Counted from the first letter of the stretch, positions 8,149-17,689 are shown. The stretch is DNA of 64,000 bases from Fervidobacterium gondwanense DSM 13020 (GCF_900143265.1 NZ_FRDJ01000008.1:1-64000); one strand, 5' to 3'. A program made the numbers and translations. Notes: generated by a model not told the origin, from the letters alone.

Positions 8149-9096
8149 ATGAACAGGTACTTATTGCTCGTTGTTGTAGTGATCTTTGCTTCATCTACAT
8201 TTTTTCCTTACAATGTTTCATTTAAGAACTCCGTCGTTACTTCCGGCGGTCCGGTGACAATGTTGGAACTCACCGAGGCTTCAGACACTGATGTACCACC
8301 AGAAGTGCTTGAAAAGATAATCGTTGCATACTTGCCAGTTGGCAATTCGATATTGCTAAACAAGAGATATCTCGTGAATCTAATAAAAAAACGCGTCGGA
8401 GTTGTTGATGCTGTAATTGATGACGTGCCTGTCTTTGTACAAGCGAGGGCAACAGAGGTCAATCTTGAAGGCAGACAACAGGATATTTTAGATAGTCACT
8501 CATTACCTCAGAGAGTCATAGAAGAGTTATCAAAACACTATCCCAAAGATACCGTTTTCAAGTTGAAGAGCCAGACAGGTCAGTTGTTAGAGCACGATAG
8601 TTATCAAATTTCCGTTCAAGTTTCAAACAAAGCGTATCCGTTTGTTAGGGTGACATTCAAAAAGTCCGGCCGGACGGTTGGTTATGTGACTCTACAGTAT
8701 GATGCTATCTTAATTAGGAAGGTGGCATCTGTAAATAGAAAAGTAGATAAGGGAGAAATTATAGGTGTAAACGATGTAAAGTACGTTGAGGTCAATGTTT
8801 TAACCTTAAATAAAGTCCCTGTTTTTGAAGAAGATTTGCCACTCATGACTGATAAGGTCTTTCTCAAAGACGAGATTTTGGATCAAAGGTATATGAAAGA
8901 TGTCCCGATTATCGTCAAAGGTCAGCTTGTTAAAGCTTATAGTGTTGTAGGTGGAATAATGGTATCAACGTTAGTACAAGCTTTAGAGCATGGGTATGTA
9001 GGGAACGTAATTAGATTGAAGAATTTGGATAATGGGGCAATAATAACAGGTACTGTGAAAGAAGACGGAAGTGTGAGCGTTTTGGAGGTGAAGTGA
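8149..9096 (+). CDS. flgA: FlgA, flagellar P-ring assembly chaperone
   Basis: 315 residues from the ATG at 8149; a GTG two codons earlier is only 3 bp from the AAAAGGTG site, so the ATG with 9-bp spacing fits better. An N-terminal hydrophobic stretch (about 3-18) looks like a signal peptide. The C-terminal half is a SAF/ChapFlgA domain (V-N-R-K-V-D-K-G-E-I-I-G onward, then V-K-G-Q-L-V-K-A-Y and G-H-G/E-H-G-Y-V-G-N-V-I-R-L-K-N). FlgA helps FlgI assemble in the periplasm. It is followed 3 bp later by flgH. Confidence 0.85.
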   Translation: MNRYLLLVVVVIFASSTFFPYNVSFKNSVVTSGGPVTMLELTEASDTDVPPEVLEKIIVAYLPVGNSILLNKRYLVNLIKKRVGVVDAVIDDVPVFVQARATEVNLEGRQQDILDSHSLPQRVIEELSKHYPKDTVFKLKSQTGQLLEHDSYQISVQVSNKAYPFVRVTFKKSGRTVGYVTLQYDAILIRKVASVNRKVDKGEIIGVNDVKYVEVNVLTLNKVPVFEEDLPLMTDKVFLKDEILDQRYMKDVPIIVKGQLVKAYSVVGGIMVSTLVQALEHGYVGNVIRLKNLDNGAIITGTVKEDGSVSVLEVK

Positions 9097-9099
9097 CTC

Positions 9100-9705
9100 G
9101 TGAAGAAGATAAACTATCTAAGTTTTGTTGTTTTCTTTATTCTGTTTACATCCGTTGGTTTTTCAACATCTCTTTACACGTCATCCACAAATCCTCAGTT
9201 TCAAAATCTTTTAGGTACATACAAACCTTCAAAAGTTGGCGACTACGTAACTATAGCCGTTTATGAATCGCCGAGGATTTCAACTTCCTCGCAAGTTAAT
9301 TCTCTTACCGGTGCGTTTATAAATGCCATAAACACTGGGACAAAGCTCGTCGGACTCGACCTGAGCAAGTATTTGCCAGCTAATTCATCGAGCACAGACA
9401 AGAGGGACAACAAGAGCCAGGCTAATGCTGTCATCGAATTAACCGCAGTCGTCAAGGAAGTGGACGCGACTGGTAAGATGTTTTTAGAAGGTAGAAAGCA
9501 GATTAAGGTGGGAAATGACCTAAGAGAGATAATAATTACCGGCTGGGTGCACCCACAGGCGATAAAACCGGGAAATATAGTAAATTCAACAGACCTCATA
9601 AACGCACAAATTTGGGAAAACGGAAAGGTTGTTTTCCAGGATGACCCGCAGCAGAGTTCTTGGCTTGGTTTGTTACTCTCTGCCATCGCAGGTTTGTTCA
9701 AGTAA
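9100..9705 (+). CDS. flgH: FlgH, flagellar L-ring protein
   Basis: 201 residues from GTG at 9100. Hydrophobic N-terminal signal (residues 5-22), then K-V-G-D-Y-V-T-I-A-V-Y-E, the conserved start of the FlgH core, and a C-terminal part with I-T-G-W-V-H-P and D-L-I-N-A-Q-I. In Gram-negatives FlgH is a lipoprotein of the outer membrane ring; here no lipobox Cys follows the signal, so it is probably processed by signal peptidase I. It lies between flgA and flgI, the usual ring-gene order. A ring implies an outer envelope, fitting the toga of Thermotogota. Confidence 0.85.
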   Translation: MKKINYLSFVVFFILFTSVGFSTSLYTSSTNPQFQNLLGTYKPSKVGDYVTIAVYESPRISTSSQVNSLTGAFINAINTGTKLVGLDLSKYLPANSSSTDKRDNKSQANAVIELTAVVKEVDATGKMFLEGRKQIKVGNDLREIIITGWVHPQAIKPGNIVNSTDLINAQIWENGKVVFQDDPQQSSWLGLLLSAIAGLFK

Positions 9706-9734
9706 GAATAGTAAGGACAAGGAAGTGATAGGTG

Positions 9735-10736
9735 ATGAGAATGAAAAGGACGGTAGTTGTAATTCTAATCGCACTACTCAGCATATCGACAATTTTTGCA
9801 GCAAATGTGAGGATAAAAGACTTTGCAAAATTCCGCGGTGCAAGGGATAACCAGCTTTTTGGTGTTGGACTTGTTGTCGGTCTAAACGGTACTGGTGATA
9901 GCGGTACTTTGAATTCAACACTCCTGGCGAATATGATGAAAAATTTTGGCATAAGTGTGAATCCAAACGACTTAAAAACGAGGAACGTCGCTCTTGTCAT
10001 GGTCGTTGCTGATATACCACCGTTCTATAAATCCGGCATGAGGCTCGATGTTGAAATAGCAAGTATAAATGATGCGAAGAGCTTGAGAAATGGGATTCTT
10101 GTTCAAACACCGTTGTACGGTGCTGATGGAAATGTATATGCCGTTGCACAAGGTCCAGTTTCGGTTGGTGGCGAAGAAGTTAAAGGGACTGCAAACCTTC
10201 AAAAGAGATTTCCGGTTGTAGGCTACATACCGGGTGGTGCTATAGTTGAAAGAGAGATACCAATGAGCATCGTTGATGCTAATTCTATTACGATACTTTT
10301 GGATAGACCTGATTTTACAAACGCTGCAAGAACAGCTGTGGCAATAAATACAAAATTCGGAGTTAATATTGCAAAAGCAGTCGATGCAGCGAGCATAAAG
10401 GTGAATATACCGAACGTATTCGCTGATGATGTGATTTCTTTCTTGGCGCTCTTAGAAGAGATAGAAGTTCCACTTGATACAATCGCACAGGTTGTAATTA
10501 ACGAGCGAACTGGGACAATTGTCTTCGGTGGGGACGTGAAGATTTCTGATTTCGTACTTTCTTATGGTAATTTCGTCGTTGTTATATCCAACGGTCAGAT
10601 AGGCGACAAGCAGGCAACGATTGGAAACCTTGTTACAGCGCTTAAATCACTCGGCGCAACACCACAGGATATTATCGCAATCGTCCAGGAACTGTACAAA
10701 GCAGGTGCGCTCTTTGCTCAGCTGAAGATTATGTGA
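9735..10736 (+). CDS. flgI: FlgI, flagellar P-ring protein
   Basis: 333 residues from ATG at 9735, with AGGAAGTGA upstream; the codon before it is an in-frame GTG and another ATG follows at 9741. It has a signal peptide (hydrophobic to about residue 20, ending A-N-V), then the conserved G-V-G-L-V-V-G-L-N-G-T-G-D and P-L-Y-G-A-D-G-N-V-Y-A-V-A-Q-G-P motifs, and the usual length of about 340. FlgI forms the periplasmic ring around the rod. 26 bp after flgH and 35 bp before flgJ. Confidence 0.95.
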   Translation: MRMKRTVVVILIALLSISTIFAANVRIKDFAKFRGARDNQLFGVGLVVGLNGTGDSGTLNSTLLANMMKNFGISVNPNDLKTRNVALVMVVADIPPFYKSGMRLDVEIASINDAKSLRNGILVQTPLYGADGNVYAVAQGPVSVGGEEVKGTANLQKRFPVVGYIPGGAIVEREIPMSIVDANSITILLDRPDFTNAARTAVAINTKFGVNIAKAVDAASIKVNIPNVFADDVISFLALLEEIEVPLDTIAQVVINERTGTIVFGGDVKISDFVLSYGNFVVVISNGQIGDKQATIGNLVTALKSLGATPQDIIAIVQELYKAGALFAQLKIM

Positions 10737-10771
10737 TGTGAAACTCTCTGTTATTATGGAGGGAGCGGAAA

Positions 10772-11155
10772 ATGGGAATTGATATAAAGAAAATAGAGCA
10801 ACTTACAAAGAATTTCAATTCGCCAGAATATCAAAAACAGCTCCGGAAGGTCTCCGAGGAGTTTGCTGCTTGGTACGTGTACGAGGTATTCAAAAAGATG
10901 TATGATACAGTACCAAAGAGTGGACTTTTACAGGAAAGCTTTGGCGAGCGCTGGTTCAGAGAGATGCTCTTGCAACAGTACTCACTAAAAGCTGCAAGAA
11001 CAGACTTAAAGGACTTGTCGGATATGATATACAGAAGCTTGGGCGGTAAGACCTTGAGCGAAGATGTTAACTCGGCTAAGAGTTTCGAGAATAAAATGAA
11101 TATGTTAAACGCCCTGAACTCTCTGATTTCTCAAAATAAGGAATCTGGAGAGTGA
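10772..11155 (+). CDS. flgJ: FlgJ-type rod-binding protein without a muramidase domain
   Basis: 127 residues matching the N-terminal rod-binding domain of FlgJ: an E-E-F-A-A-W-Y helix followed by K-M-Y-D-T-V-P-K-S-G-L-L and a conserved R-E-M-L-L-Q-Q region. The glycoside hydrolase half found in proteobacterial FlgJ is absent, as in many other phyla. ATG at 10772 follows GGAGGGAG. The last gene of the ring operon; its last 51 bp overlap the 3' end of the opposite-strand clamp gene. Confidence 0.8.
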   Translation: MGIDIKKIEQLTKNFNSPEYQKQLRKVSEEFAAWYVYEVFKKMYDTVPKSGLLQESFGERWFREMLLQQYSLKAARTDLKDLSDMIYRSLGGKTLSEDVNSAKSFENKMNMLNALNSLISQNKESGE

Positions 11156-12205
11156 CGGCGAGCTGAAAAGTGTGAACTCACCTGAATTTCCTATCACTAC
11201 GTACTGACTTCCTATCCTGTTAAGTGCACTTCTCAGCAAGTATGCCTTTGTCTTCACTGAAAATTCAGCACTTGCCTCGGCGTTGACTGAACCTTTGTAT
11301 GCAATCGAGCCTTGCTGGGAGACTACAACGATTTCATCATGCCTTGAGTACACCTCTACATCGGAGAACCTTCCTGAGATGAGTGAACGGCGCAGAAGCC
11401 TTTGGATTTGTTCTTTGTACACGCGTGCGACAGGTACAATACTCCGCACGACTTCCCTAATTCTATCAGGTGCCCGCTCAGGTCTATCTCCACATATCGT
11501 GTAAACATCACCGCAGTATATAAGAAGCTTATCTGAATTTGGGTTATAAGAAAGCTCTATACTGTCGGTTTCTTCTGTATCTAATGCTTTTAGAAGATGT
11601 CTTGTTGAAACGTACGGAATGCTCAGAGAGAACCTTTCTGGTTTTTCGCCCGTACCATCGGATTGCTCATTTGTAGGCCTATTCTCAATCTTTGAATATG
11701 CAATAAGCCCAAGATGGCTTGATACAATCTCAAGTCGGTCAAAAGCGTAGAATAAATCTGTATAGCTACCTTCTTCAAGAAAGCATGAAACAAAATCAAG
11801 CTCAGAGAGGATACGCTTTTTTTGGAAAACTACTTTGTTCTCAAACCTTGGTAATTTAATCTCTTCTTGTATAAAGTTCATTCTCAGGCGCAAAAGCTCA
11901 TTTTGGGACTTGAGCGTAAGTATTCCATCTTGGAATGACAACGTGAGTTTACCGTTCAGTTCAGATACGAACTGTTTCACAACATCGAGTGGTATCTCGA
12001 ACGGATGGAGTGATTTGTAGAAAAATGTGGTGAGAGGGAAGAATCCGGTAAAGCAACCATCTGAAGCTTTCAGATAAAGCTTCTCATTTTCCGCAAAGAA
12101 TGTGAGCTTTCTCATAGAAGGCTCAAGTGTGCCGCAAACCTTATCTGCCTTTTTGATAGCTTGCCTGATTTGTTCTGAGTCGACCTCGATTATGTAATTT
12201 CCCAC
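11105..12205 (-). CDS. Divergent DnaN-like sliding clamp paralogue
   Basis: 366 residues, the exact size of bacterial beta clamps, with three domain-sized parts that follow the clamp pattern: an N-terminal helix with R-Q-A-I-K-K-A, then K-L-Y-L-K-A-S-D-G; a central part with L-S-I-P-Y-V-S-T-R-H-L-L-K-A-L; and a C-terminal part starting after G-D-R-P-E-R-A-P-D and ending in L-S-R-F-L-I-L. Standard clamps end in a Y-x-V-M-P-M/I-R motif; here it is weak. So it may be a diverged copy rather than the replicative clamp. It follows clpX and tsaD on the minus strand, 42 bp after tsaD. Assignment rests on pattern, not on strong motifs. Confidence 0.5.
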   Translation of the reverse strand: MGNYIIEVDSEQIRQAIKKADKVCGTLEPSMRKLTFFAENEKLYLKASDGCFTGFFPLTTFFYKSLHPFEIPLDVVKQFVSELNGKLTLSFQDGILTLKSQNELLRLRMNFIQEEIKLPRFENKVVFQKKRILSELDFVSCFLEEGSYTDLFYAFDRLEIVSSHLGLIAYSKIENRPTNEQSDGTGEKPERFSLSIPYVSTRHLLKALDTEETDSIELSYNPNSDKLLIYCGDVYTICGDRPERAPDRIREVVRSIVPVARVYKEQIQRLLRRSLISGRFSDVEVYSRHDEIVVVSQQGSIAYKGSVNAEASAEFSVKTKAYLLRSALNRIGSQYVVIGNSGEFTLFSSPSLSRFLILRNQRVQGV

Positions 12206-12247
12206 CTATCTCACCACTTGCTCACCACTGAATTCCTACCATTTTCT

Positions 12248-13261
12248 TCACCATTCATCTCCAATCATTTCAAAGAGATTTGGCGACGGTTCAAGTCCCA
12301 GTCCATCGTTTTTGCCGTCTTCAAGCAATGCCATTCCAGCACGGGCTATCATTGCGGCGTTGTCTGAGCAAAATTCAAGAGGAGGAATGAAAAAGTTAAA
12401 TTCCAAAGTGTATTCAGCAAGTTTCTCGCGAAGGCGGCTATTCGCAGCAACGCCACCTGCGAGGACTATATTTTCTATTCCGAAATCCTTAGCTGCTTTT
12501 GTGGTTTTGTGCAACAACACATCGATCATTGCTTCTTGAGCACTTGCTGCGAGGTCTTTAATCGGAAGTTCTTCAATCCCTGCATCCTTTAATCTCTTGA
12601 TTTCGTAGAGCACGGAAGTTTTCAACCCGGAGAAGCTGAAGTCGTAGTCGGGATCGTACATCTTCGGTCTTGGAAATCCAAAAGTCTTTGGATTACCATC
12701 TTTTGAAATCCTGTCGATTTCTGGACCGCCAGGATATCCAAGTCCAAGCAGCCTTGCAACTTTGTCAAAAGCTTCACCGACTGCGTCATCTACGCTTCTA
12801 CCGATTATCTTTATGTGCATCGATTCATTGACTTTCAGTATTAACGTATGCCCTCCCGAAACCATCAATACGATGTACGGAGGTCTGAGTTCTGGGTAAG
12901 CGAGATAATTGGCATAAACGTGTCCAACGATGTGATTCACACCAACAAGAGGTTTGTTGTATCTTATAGCGAGTCCCTTGGCAAAAGAAACGCCAACAAG
13001 GAGTGCACCGATAAGTCCAGGACCTTTCGTAACTGCTATTCCATCGATTTCATTGATGTCTATTTGTGTTTCTTTCACGAGTTGAGAAAAAAGAATCGGG
13101 AGCTTTTTCAAATGCTCCCTTGCAGCGATTTCCGGCACAACTCCGCCGAATTTCTTATGAGTTTGTATCTGCGAATAGACAAGGTTAAGAATAACATCGT
13201 TGTTGTTAACAAGTGCAATCGATGTTTCATCGCAGCTTGTTTCTATTCCGAGTACGAGCAT
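12248..13261 (-). CDS. tsaD: TsaD, tRNA N6-threonylcarbamoyladenosine transferase subunit
   Basis: 337 residues, normal length. G-I-E-T-S-C-D-E-T-S at the N-terminus, the metal-binding H110-I-V-G-H114 motif (commonly H-x-E-G-H, here Val), V-S-G-G-H-T, and D-N-A-A-M-I-A-R near the C-terminus. With TsaB, TsaC and TsaE it transfers threonylcarbamoyl to A37 of ANN-reading tRNAs. Start ATG at 13261; 15 bp downstream of clpX in the same operon. Confidence 0.95.
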   Translation of the reverse strand: MLVLGIETSCDETSIALVNNNDVILNLVYSQIQTHKKFGGVVPEIAAREHLKKLPILFSQLVKETQIDINEIDGIAVTKGPGLIGALLVGVSFAKGLAIRYNKPLVGVNHIVGHVYANYLAYPELRPPYIVLMVSGGHTLILKVNESMHIKIIGRSVDDAVGEAFDKVARLLGLGYPGGPEIDRISKDGNPKTFGFPRPKMYDPDYDFSFSGLKTSVLYEIKRLKDAGIEELPIKDLAASAQEAMIDVLLHKTTKAAKDFGIENIVLAGGVAANSRLREKLAEYTLEFNFFIPPLEFCSDNAAMIARAGMALLEDGKNDGLGLEPSPNLFEMIGDEW

Positions 13262-13276
13262 GTCAGATTCCTCTCA

Positions 13277-14509
13277 TTATGCTGATTCTTTCATATATAT
13301 CTTCGGCTTTTCGCGTTTTGTTACGCATTCTTCTGTGATGATAACCTTTTCAACCGCTTTGAGGTCTGGTATATCGAACATGATGTCTATCATTACCTCT
13401 TCAAACACGCTCTTTAAGGCTCTTGCGCCAGTTCCCCTTCTCAGTGCTTCCTTCGCTATGGCGTACAGTGCCTCTTCCGATATCTCAAGCTCAACGCCAT
13501 CAATTTCGAAGAGTTTTCTGTACTGTTTAAGAACGGCGTTCTTTGGCTCTTTGAGGATGCGAACCAAGTCTTCAACGCTGAGGTCACTGAGCGTACCTAT
13601 GACTGGGAACCTTCCTACGAATTCCGGCATGAGTCCGTACTGGACGAGGTCATCAGGCGTGACATGCTTGAGTATCTCGCCAAGGCTTAATTGCTCTTTG
13701 CTCTTTATTGGTGCGTTGAATCCGATTGTGCTGCCTTCGATTCTTCTCTTGATTATCTCATCGAGTCCGTCGAAAGCACCGCCGACGATGAAGAGTATGT
13801 TAGTCGTGTCAACTTTAATGAATTCTTGATATGGGTGCTTTCTTCCACCTTGCGGTGGAACGTTTGCGATTGTTCCCTCGACAATTTTTAGTAAGCCTTT
13901 TTGGACACCTTCACCACTTACATCTCTTGTTATAGATGGGTTTGGCGATTTTCTTGCAATCTTGTCTATTTCGTCTATGTATATGATTCCGTACTGTGCG
14001 CGTTCAACGTCAAAGTTCGTCACTTCGAGCAGTCTCAATACAACGTTTTCAACATCTTCACCGACGTATCCAGCTTCTGTTAGAGGTGTTGCATCTGCGA
14101 TTGCGAAAGGCACATCAAGAATCTTGGCAAGGATTCTTGCCATCAATGTCTTACCGCTTCCTGTTGGTCCTATGAGGATTATATTCGATTTCTCAATCTC
14201 GACATCTGACGTGTCTTTACCGAAGAACACACGCTTATAGTGATTGTATACCGCAACGGAGAGTATCTTCTTAACGCGCTCCTGTCCGATTACGTACTTA
14301 TCGAGCTCCGCTTTTATCTGTGATGGAGTTGGTAATTCTTTCCTTTCTCTTGTACCTATTCCTGCTGGTTTAATTTTCTTATCACTCTGCAATATATCGT
14401 GGAAGAGCTCAACACACTCGCTGCAGATGTAGACATTTCCGGGTCCTGCTATGAGTTTTTCCACCTTATCCGCTGCGCGTCCGCAGAAAGAACAAAACTT
14501 TTGGGCCAT
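13277..14509 (-). CDS. clpX: ClpX, ATPase subunit of the ClpXP protease
   Basis: 410 residues. A zinc-binding domain with C6, C9, C29 and C32 is followed by the AAA+ module: Walker A G-P-T-G-S-G-K-T, pore loop G-Y-V-G-E-D, Walker [16 protein letters not shown] region and G-F-N-A-P-I. ClpX unfolds tagged proteins and feeds ClpP, which is not in this window. ATG at 14509 follows GGAGGT, and a near-consensus promoter lies 72 bp upstream. First gene of clpX-tsaD-clamp paralogue. Confidence 0.96.
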   Translation of the reverse strand: MAQKFCSFCGRAADKVEKLIAGPGNVYICSECVELFHDILQSDKKIKPAGIGTRERKELPTPSQIKAELDKYVIGQERVKKILSVAVYNHYKRVFFGKDTSDVEIEKSNIILIGPTGSGKTLMARILAKILDVPFAIADATPLTEAGYVGEDVENVVLRLLEVTNFDVERAQYGIIYIDEIDKIARKSPNPSITRDVSGEGVQKGLLKIVEGTIANVPPQGGRKHPYQEFIKVDTTNILFIVGGAFDGLDEIIKRRIEGSTIGFNAPIKSKEQLSLGEILKHVTPDDLVQYGLMPEFVGRFPVIGTLSDLSVEDLVRILKEPKNAVLKQYRKLFEIDGVELEISEEALYAIAKEALRRGTGARALKSVFEEVMIDIMFDIPDLKAVEKVIITEECVTKREKPKIYMKESA

Positions 14510-14580
14510 ACCTAACCTCCTTCAAACTTACCTTATCCGATTCGGCTTTCGAACAGATAGCAATACTATTATACGATGAT

Positions 14581-14609
14581 ATTATAAACCAAAATAAAAG
14601 TTTTTACAA
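14581..14609 (-). promoter_or_regulatory. Sigma-70 type promoter of clpX
   Basis: On the minus strand TTGTAA (14604-14609), a 17-bp spacer and a perfect TATAAT (14581-14586), reading towards clpX. Confidence 0.75.
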
Positions 14610-14645
14610 ATTCTAAGAAGTTAAGAGTAAATAAAATTTTGTTAA

Positions 14646-14674
14646 TAATAAAAACCGGCACCATTGGTGCCGGG
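14646..14674 (-). terminator. Rho-independent terminator of the yceD-rpmF-plsX-glmS operon
   Basis: 8-bp G+C-rich stem CCGGCACC/GGTGCCGG at 14655-14673 with a 3-base loop; on the minus strand it is followed by TTTTTATTATT. It lies 22 bp after the glmS stop. Confidence 0.85.
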
Positions 14675-14694
14675 ATTTCTGCTTTTTATGTTGA

Positions 14695-16506
14695 TTACTC
14701 CACCGTCACGCTCTTTGCCAGGTTTCTTGGCTTGTCTGGGTCGTAGCCTCTCTTATCGGCTATGTAGTAAGCAAACAATTGAATTACTGGTGCGATTACC
14801 AACGGGTACAGATCTTCATGGACTTCAGGTACGTACAGTACATCGTGCGATATCTTCTGTATTTCGGTGTCGCCTTCGGTAGCGATTGTGAGTATCCTTG
14901 CGTTTCTTGCCCTTGTTTCTTCTATGTTACTCCTCATTTTTTCATACAGACTGTCTTTTGGAGCTATTGCGAACACTGGGAATGTTGGGTCGAGGAGTGC
15001 TATAGGACCATGTTTTAATTCGCCTGCGGGGTATCCAACGGCGTTGATGTAGCTTATTTCTTTCAGTTTGAGAGCACCTTCGAGCGCAGTTGCCGTGTTT
15101 ACTCCTCTTCCGATATACATGAAGTGTTGGTAGTTTTTGTAGTGGTCAGAAACTCTTTCTATCTCTTTATTTGAGATTATCTTCTTTATAAGATTTGCCG
15201 ACGAAACTATTTGTTTTGCAATCTTTTTGTGCTCTTCTGTCCAGAGGTTTCTTTTCTTAATCATGTAGAGTGCAAGTGTGTAAAGGAGTATAAGCTGGTT
15301 GACGTAAGTTTTGGAAGCGGCAACACCGATCTCTGGACCTGCGTTCATATATAAAGTAACGTCGCTTTCTCTTGTGATTGTTGAACCAACGACGTTAGAA
15401 ATGGCGACGACTTTTCCGCCGGCTTTTTTAACAGCTCTTATGCTTTCAAGCGTGTCAGCTGTTTCGCCAGATTGCGATATGGCTATGGTCAGTGTTTCAT
15501 CGTCAATTCTTATCGGTCTGTATCTGAATTCGGAAGCAACGTCTATCAGGACGTCGACGTTAAGGTATTTTTCTGCAAAGTACTTGAACACTAAGCCTGC
15601 ATGGTAGCTTGTACCGCAAGCTACGAGGAGTATTCTCTTTATCTTTTCTATATTAAATTCATCGAGTTCGTGCATGACTGGATTGTAGTCGTCGTCAAAG
15701 CGTCCGACCAACGCGCTTTCTATCGATTCTGGTATTTCATCAATTTCTTTGAGCATGAAGTGTTTGAATCCGCCTTTTTCAGCGGCAGATTCGTCCCAAG
15801 TGATGTTTGTATGTTTTCTTATCACAGTATTACCCGAAAAATCTGTGATTTTCATTTTGTTGCCTTCTATAAACACAACATCGCCGTCTTCGAGGAAGAC
15901 GACATCTCGTGTGTATTTGATGATTGGCGTGACGTCAGAAGCTAATACGCAGAGTTCGTTGTTGCAACCGACAACAAGCGGGCTTCCTTTTCTTGCACCA
16001 ACCATTACGTTAGGATGGTCTGAGTGGATAACAGCTATTGCGAATGCACCTTTAAGGTGTTTTAAGGTATCAAGAACAGCCTTGTATAAATCACCCTTGT
16101 AATTTTCCTCTATTAAGTGGGTTATTACTTCTGTATCTGTTTCTGATTTAAATTTATGACCTTTCTGGATAAGCTCCGTCTTTAGCTCTTGGTAATTCTC
16201 GATTATTCCATTATGCACAACTGCTATTTTGCCTGTACAGTCTGTGTGTGGGTGTGCATTCCTATCGCTCGGAGCACCATGCGTAGCCCAGCGTGTGTGC
16301 GCAATCCCGCCCTTTATGACTTTATTTTCTTCAACAACACTTCTTAAAGTATCAACACGACCAACGCTTTTGCTCAAGAAAAGTTCCTGACCGTTAACAG
16401 CTGCCAATCCAGCTGAATCATATCCTCTGTATTCGAGTTTTTTTAGTCCGTCAATTAGATCAGTTACCTTAAATTCATGTCCAATAATTCCAACAATTCC
16501 GCACAT
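14695..16506 (-). CDS. glmS: GlmS, glutamine-fructose-6-phosphate aminotransferase
   Basis: 603 residues. Cys2 after the initiator Met is the glutaminase nucleophile (M-C-G-I-V-G-I), with H-T-R-W-A-T-H-G and H-N-G-I-I-E-N-Y typical of the amidotransferase domain (1-220). Two SIS domains follow (about 285-420 and 455-590; G-T-S-Y-H-A-G, S-Q-S-G-E-T-A-D-T), ending with the conserved K-S-V-T-V-E. It makes glucosamine-6-phosphate for cell wall synthesis. Start directly abuts the plsX stop. No ribozyme leader is present because the gene is internal to an operon. Confidence 0.97.
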   Translation of the reverse strand: MCGIVGIIGHEFKVTDLIDGLKKLEYRGYDSAGLAAVNGQELFLSKSVGRVDTLRSVVEENKVIKGGIAHTRWATHGAPSDRNAHPHTDCTGKIAVVHNGIIENYQELKTELIQKGHKFKSETDTEVITHLIEENYKGDLYKAVLDTLKHLKGAFAIAVIHSDHPNVMVGARKGSPLVVGCNNELCVLASDVTPIIKYTRDVVFLEDGDVVFIEGNKMKITDFSGNTVIRKHTNITWDESAAEKGGFKHFMLKEIDEIPESIESALVGRFDDDYNPVMHELDEFNIEKIKRILLVACGTSYHAGLVFKYFAEKYLNVDVLIDVASEFRYRPIRIDDETLTIAISQSGETADTLESIRAVKKAGGKVVAISNVVGSTITRESDVTLYMNAGPEIGVAASKTYVNQLILLYTLALYMIKKRNLWTEEHKKIAKQIVSSANLIKKIISNKEIERVSDHYKNYQHFMYIGRGVNTATALEGALKLKEISYINAVGYPAGELKHGPIALLDPTFPVFAIAPKDSLYEKMRSNIEETRARNARILTIATEGDTEIQKISHDVLYVPEVHEDLYPLVIAPVIQLFAYYIADKRGYDPDKPRNLAKSVTVE

Positions 16507-17508
16507 TTATTTCCACCCCTCAAGTTCCCTTTTTAGATTTTCGTTCAGCCCGCCTTCGACTCCTTTTAAGGCAACGTTTAAAGCGTTTTTGATGGCTATT
16601 CTATCTGAGTTGCCGTGTGCTTTAACGACTATTCCATCGACGCCTAAGAAAAATGTGCCACCATAAGTTCTTGGATCCAAGTTTTTCTTGAGTTTTTTTA
16701 GCACTCTCGAGAACAGGAAAGCCCCTAAAATTCCATCAATGCTCTTTTTGGCTTCTTGCTTTAATATATGTGAAATGAGTTTCGCAACCCCTTCCATTGT
16801 TTTCAAAGCCACGTTTCCGGTGAAACCATCAGTTACGACAACGTCTACAGTTCCAAGAGCTATGTCGTTTCCTTCAACATTCCCGTAAAATGTATTATCG
16901 AATCGCTGTTTTAAGAGCGCATAAGCCATTTTTTGCATCTCGGTACCTTTATTTTCTTCTGTACCGACGTTTAGTAGACCTACTTTTGGGAATCTTTTCC
17001 CGAGAATCTTAGCGTATTCGATGCCCATTGCAGCAAATTGTGGTAAGTAATCAGGTCTTATTTCAGCATTTGCACCGCCATCAATTAAGACAGTGAAGCC
17101 GTTCAAACTTGGAATCGGGACTGCAAGTGCCGGTCTTTCTATTCCGGGAATTCTTCCAACCACAAGTGTAGCGCAAGCCAATAATGCTCCCGTATTTCCA
17201 GCGCTTACAAAAGCATCAATTTTTTTATCTCTGAGCAACTGAGCACCAACATACATGGAGCTTTCTTTTCTTCTGAGCGCGTCCGTTGGTTTGATATCCA
17301 TAGGCAGGTAATCTCTGGCTATTTCGATGGAGAAATAGCTCTTGAGCGGATGGTTCTCAAGATCTTTTAAATCATTTTCAGTACCTATAAGCACGAGGTG
17401 GACATGTTTTTTTGATTTTTTAATTTCCTCGGCAAACAACAAAGCGCCGGCTTTCGTCTCTTCCGGCGCCTTATCTCCACCCATTACATCCAGTGCTATG
17501 CGAATCAT
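16507..17508 (-). CDS. plsX: PlsX, phosphate acyltransferase
   Basis: 333 residues with A-L-D-V-M-G-G-D-K-A-P at the N-terminus, V-S-A-G-N-T-G-A-L, D-G-G-A-N-A, L-N-V-G-T-E and V-V-T-D-G-F-T-G-N-V, all PlsX signatures. It converts acyl-ACP to acyl-phosphate for phospholipid synthesis. It overlaps the rpmF stop by 4 bp and abuts glmS; the yceD-rpmF-plsX order is widely conserved. Confidence 0.96.
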   Translation of the reverse strand: MIRIALDVMGGDKAPEETKAGALLFAEEIKKSKKHVHLVLIGTENDLKDLENHPLKSYFSIEIARDYLPMDIKPTDALRRKESSMYVGAQLLRDKKIDAFVSAGNTGALLACATLVVGRIPGIERPALAVPIPSLNGFTVLIDGGANAEIRPDYLPQFAAMGIEYAKILGKRFPKVGLLNVGTEENKGTEMQKMAYALLKQRFDNTFYGNVEGNDIALGTVDVVVTDGFTGNVALKTMEGVAKLISHILKQEAKKSIDGILGAFLFSRVLKKLKKNLDPRTYGGTFFLGVDGIVVKAHGNSDRIAIKNALNVALKGVEGGLNENLKRELEGWK

Positions 17509-17687
17509 TTCGCTACCTCAAACACCTGCTTCTTGCCGTAGTAGCCGCAGTTGAGGCATACTCTGTGTGGTTGTTTTGGAGCGCCACAGTTTGGGCATGT
17601 TGTCACTGCAACACTGAATGCTTTGTAAATCTTTGCTCTTTTGTGGTGTGTTCTGCTGTGAGAACGTTTCTGCTTTGGTACTGCCAT
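17505..17687 (-). CDS. rpmF: Ribosomal protein bL32
   Basis: 60 residues, basic N-terminus (A-V-P-K-Q-K-R-S-H-S-R) and a four-Cys zinc ribbon: C-P-N-C-G then C-L-N-C-G-Y-Y. This is the normal size and the zinc-containing form of L32. Overlaps plsX by 4 bp and starts 2 bp after yceD. Confidence 0.97.
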   Translation of the reverse strand: MAVPKQKRSHSRTHHKRAKIYKAFSVAVTTCPNCGAPKQPHRVCLNCGYYGKKQVFEVAK

Positions 17688-17689
17688 GG

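Noticed and set aside
16507-16560. A glmS ribozyme or other leader before glmS
   Set aside because: glmS directly abuts plsX, leaving no leader.
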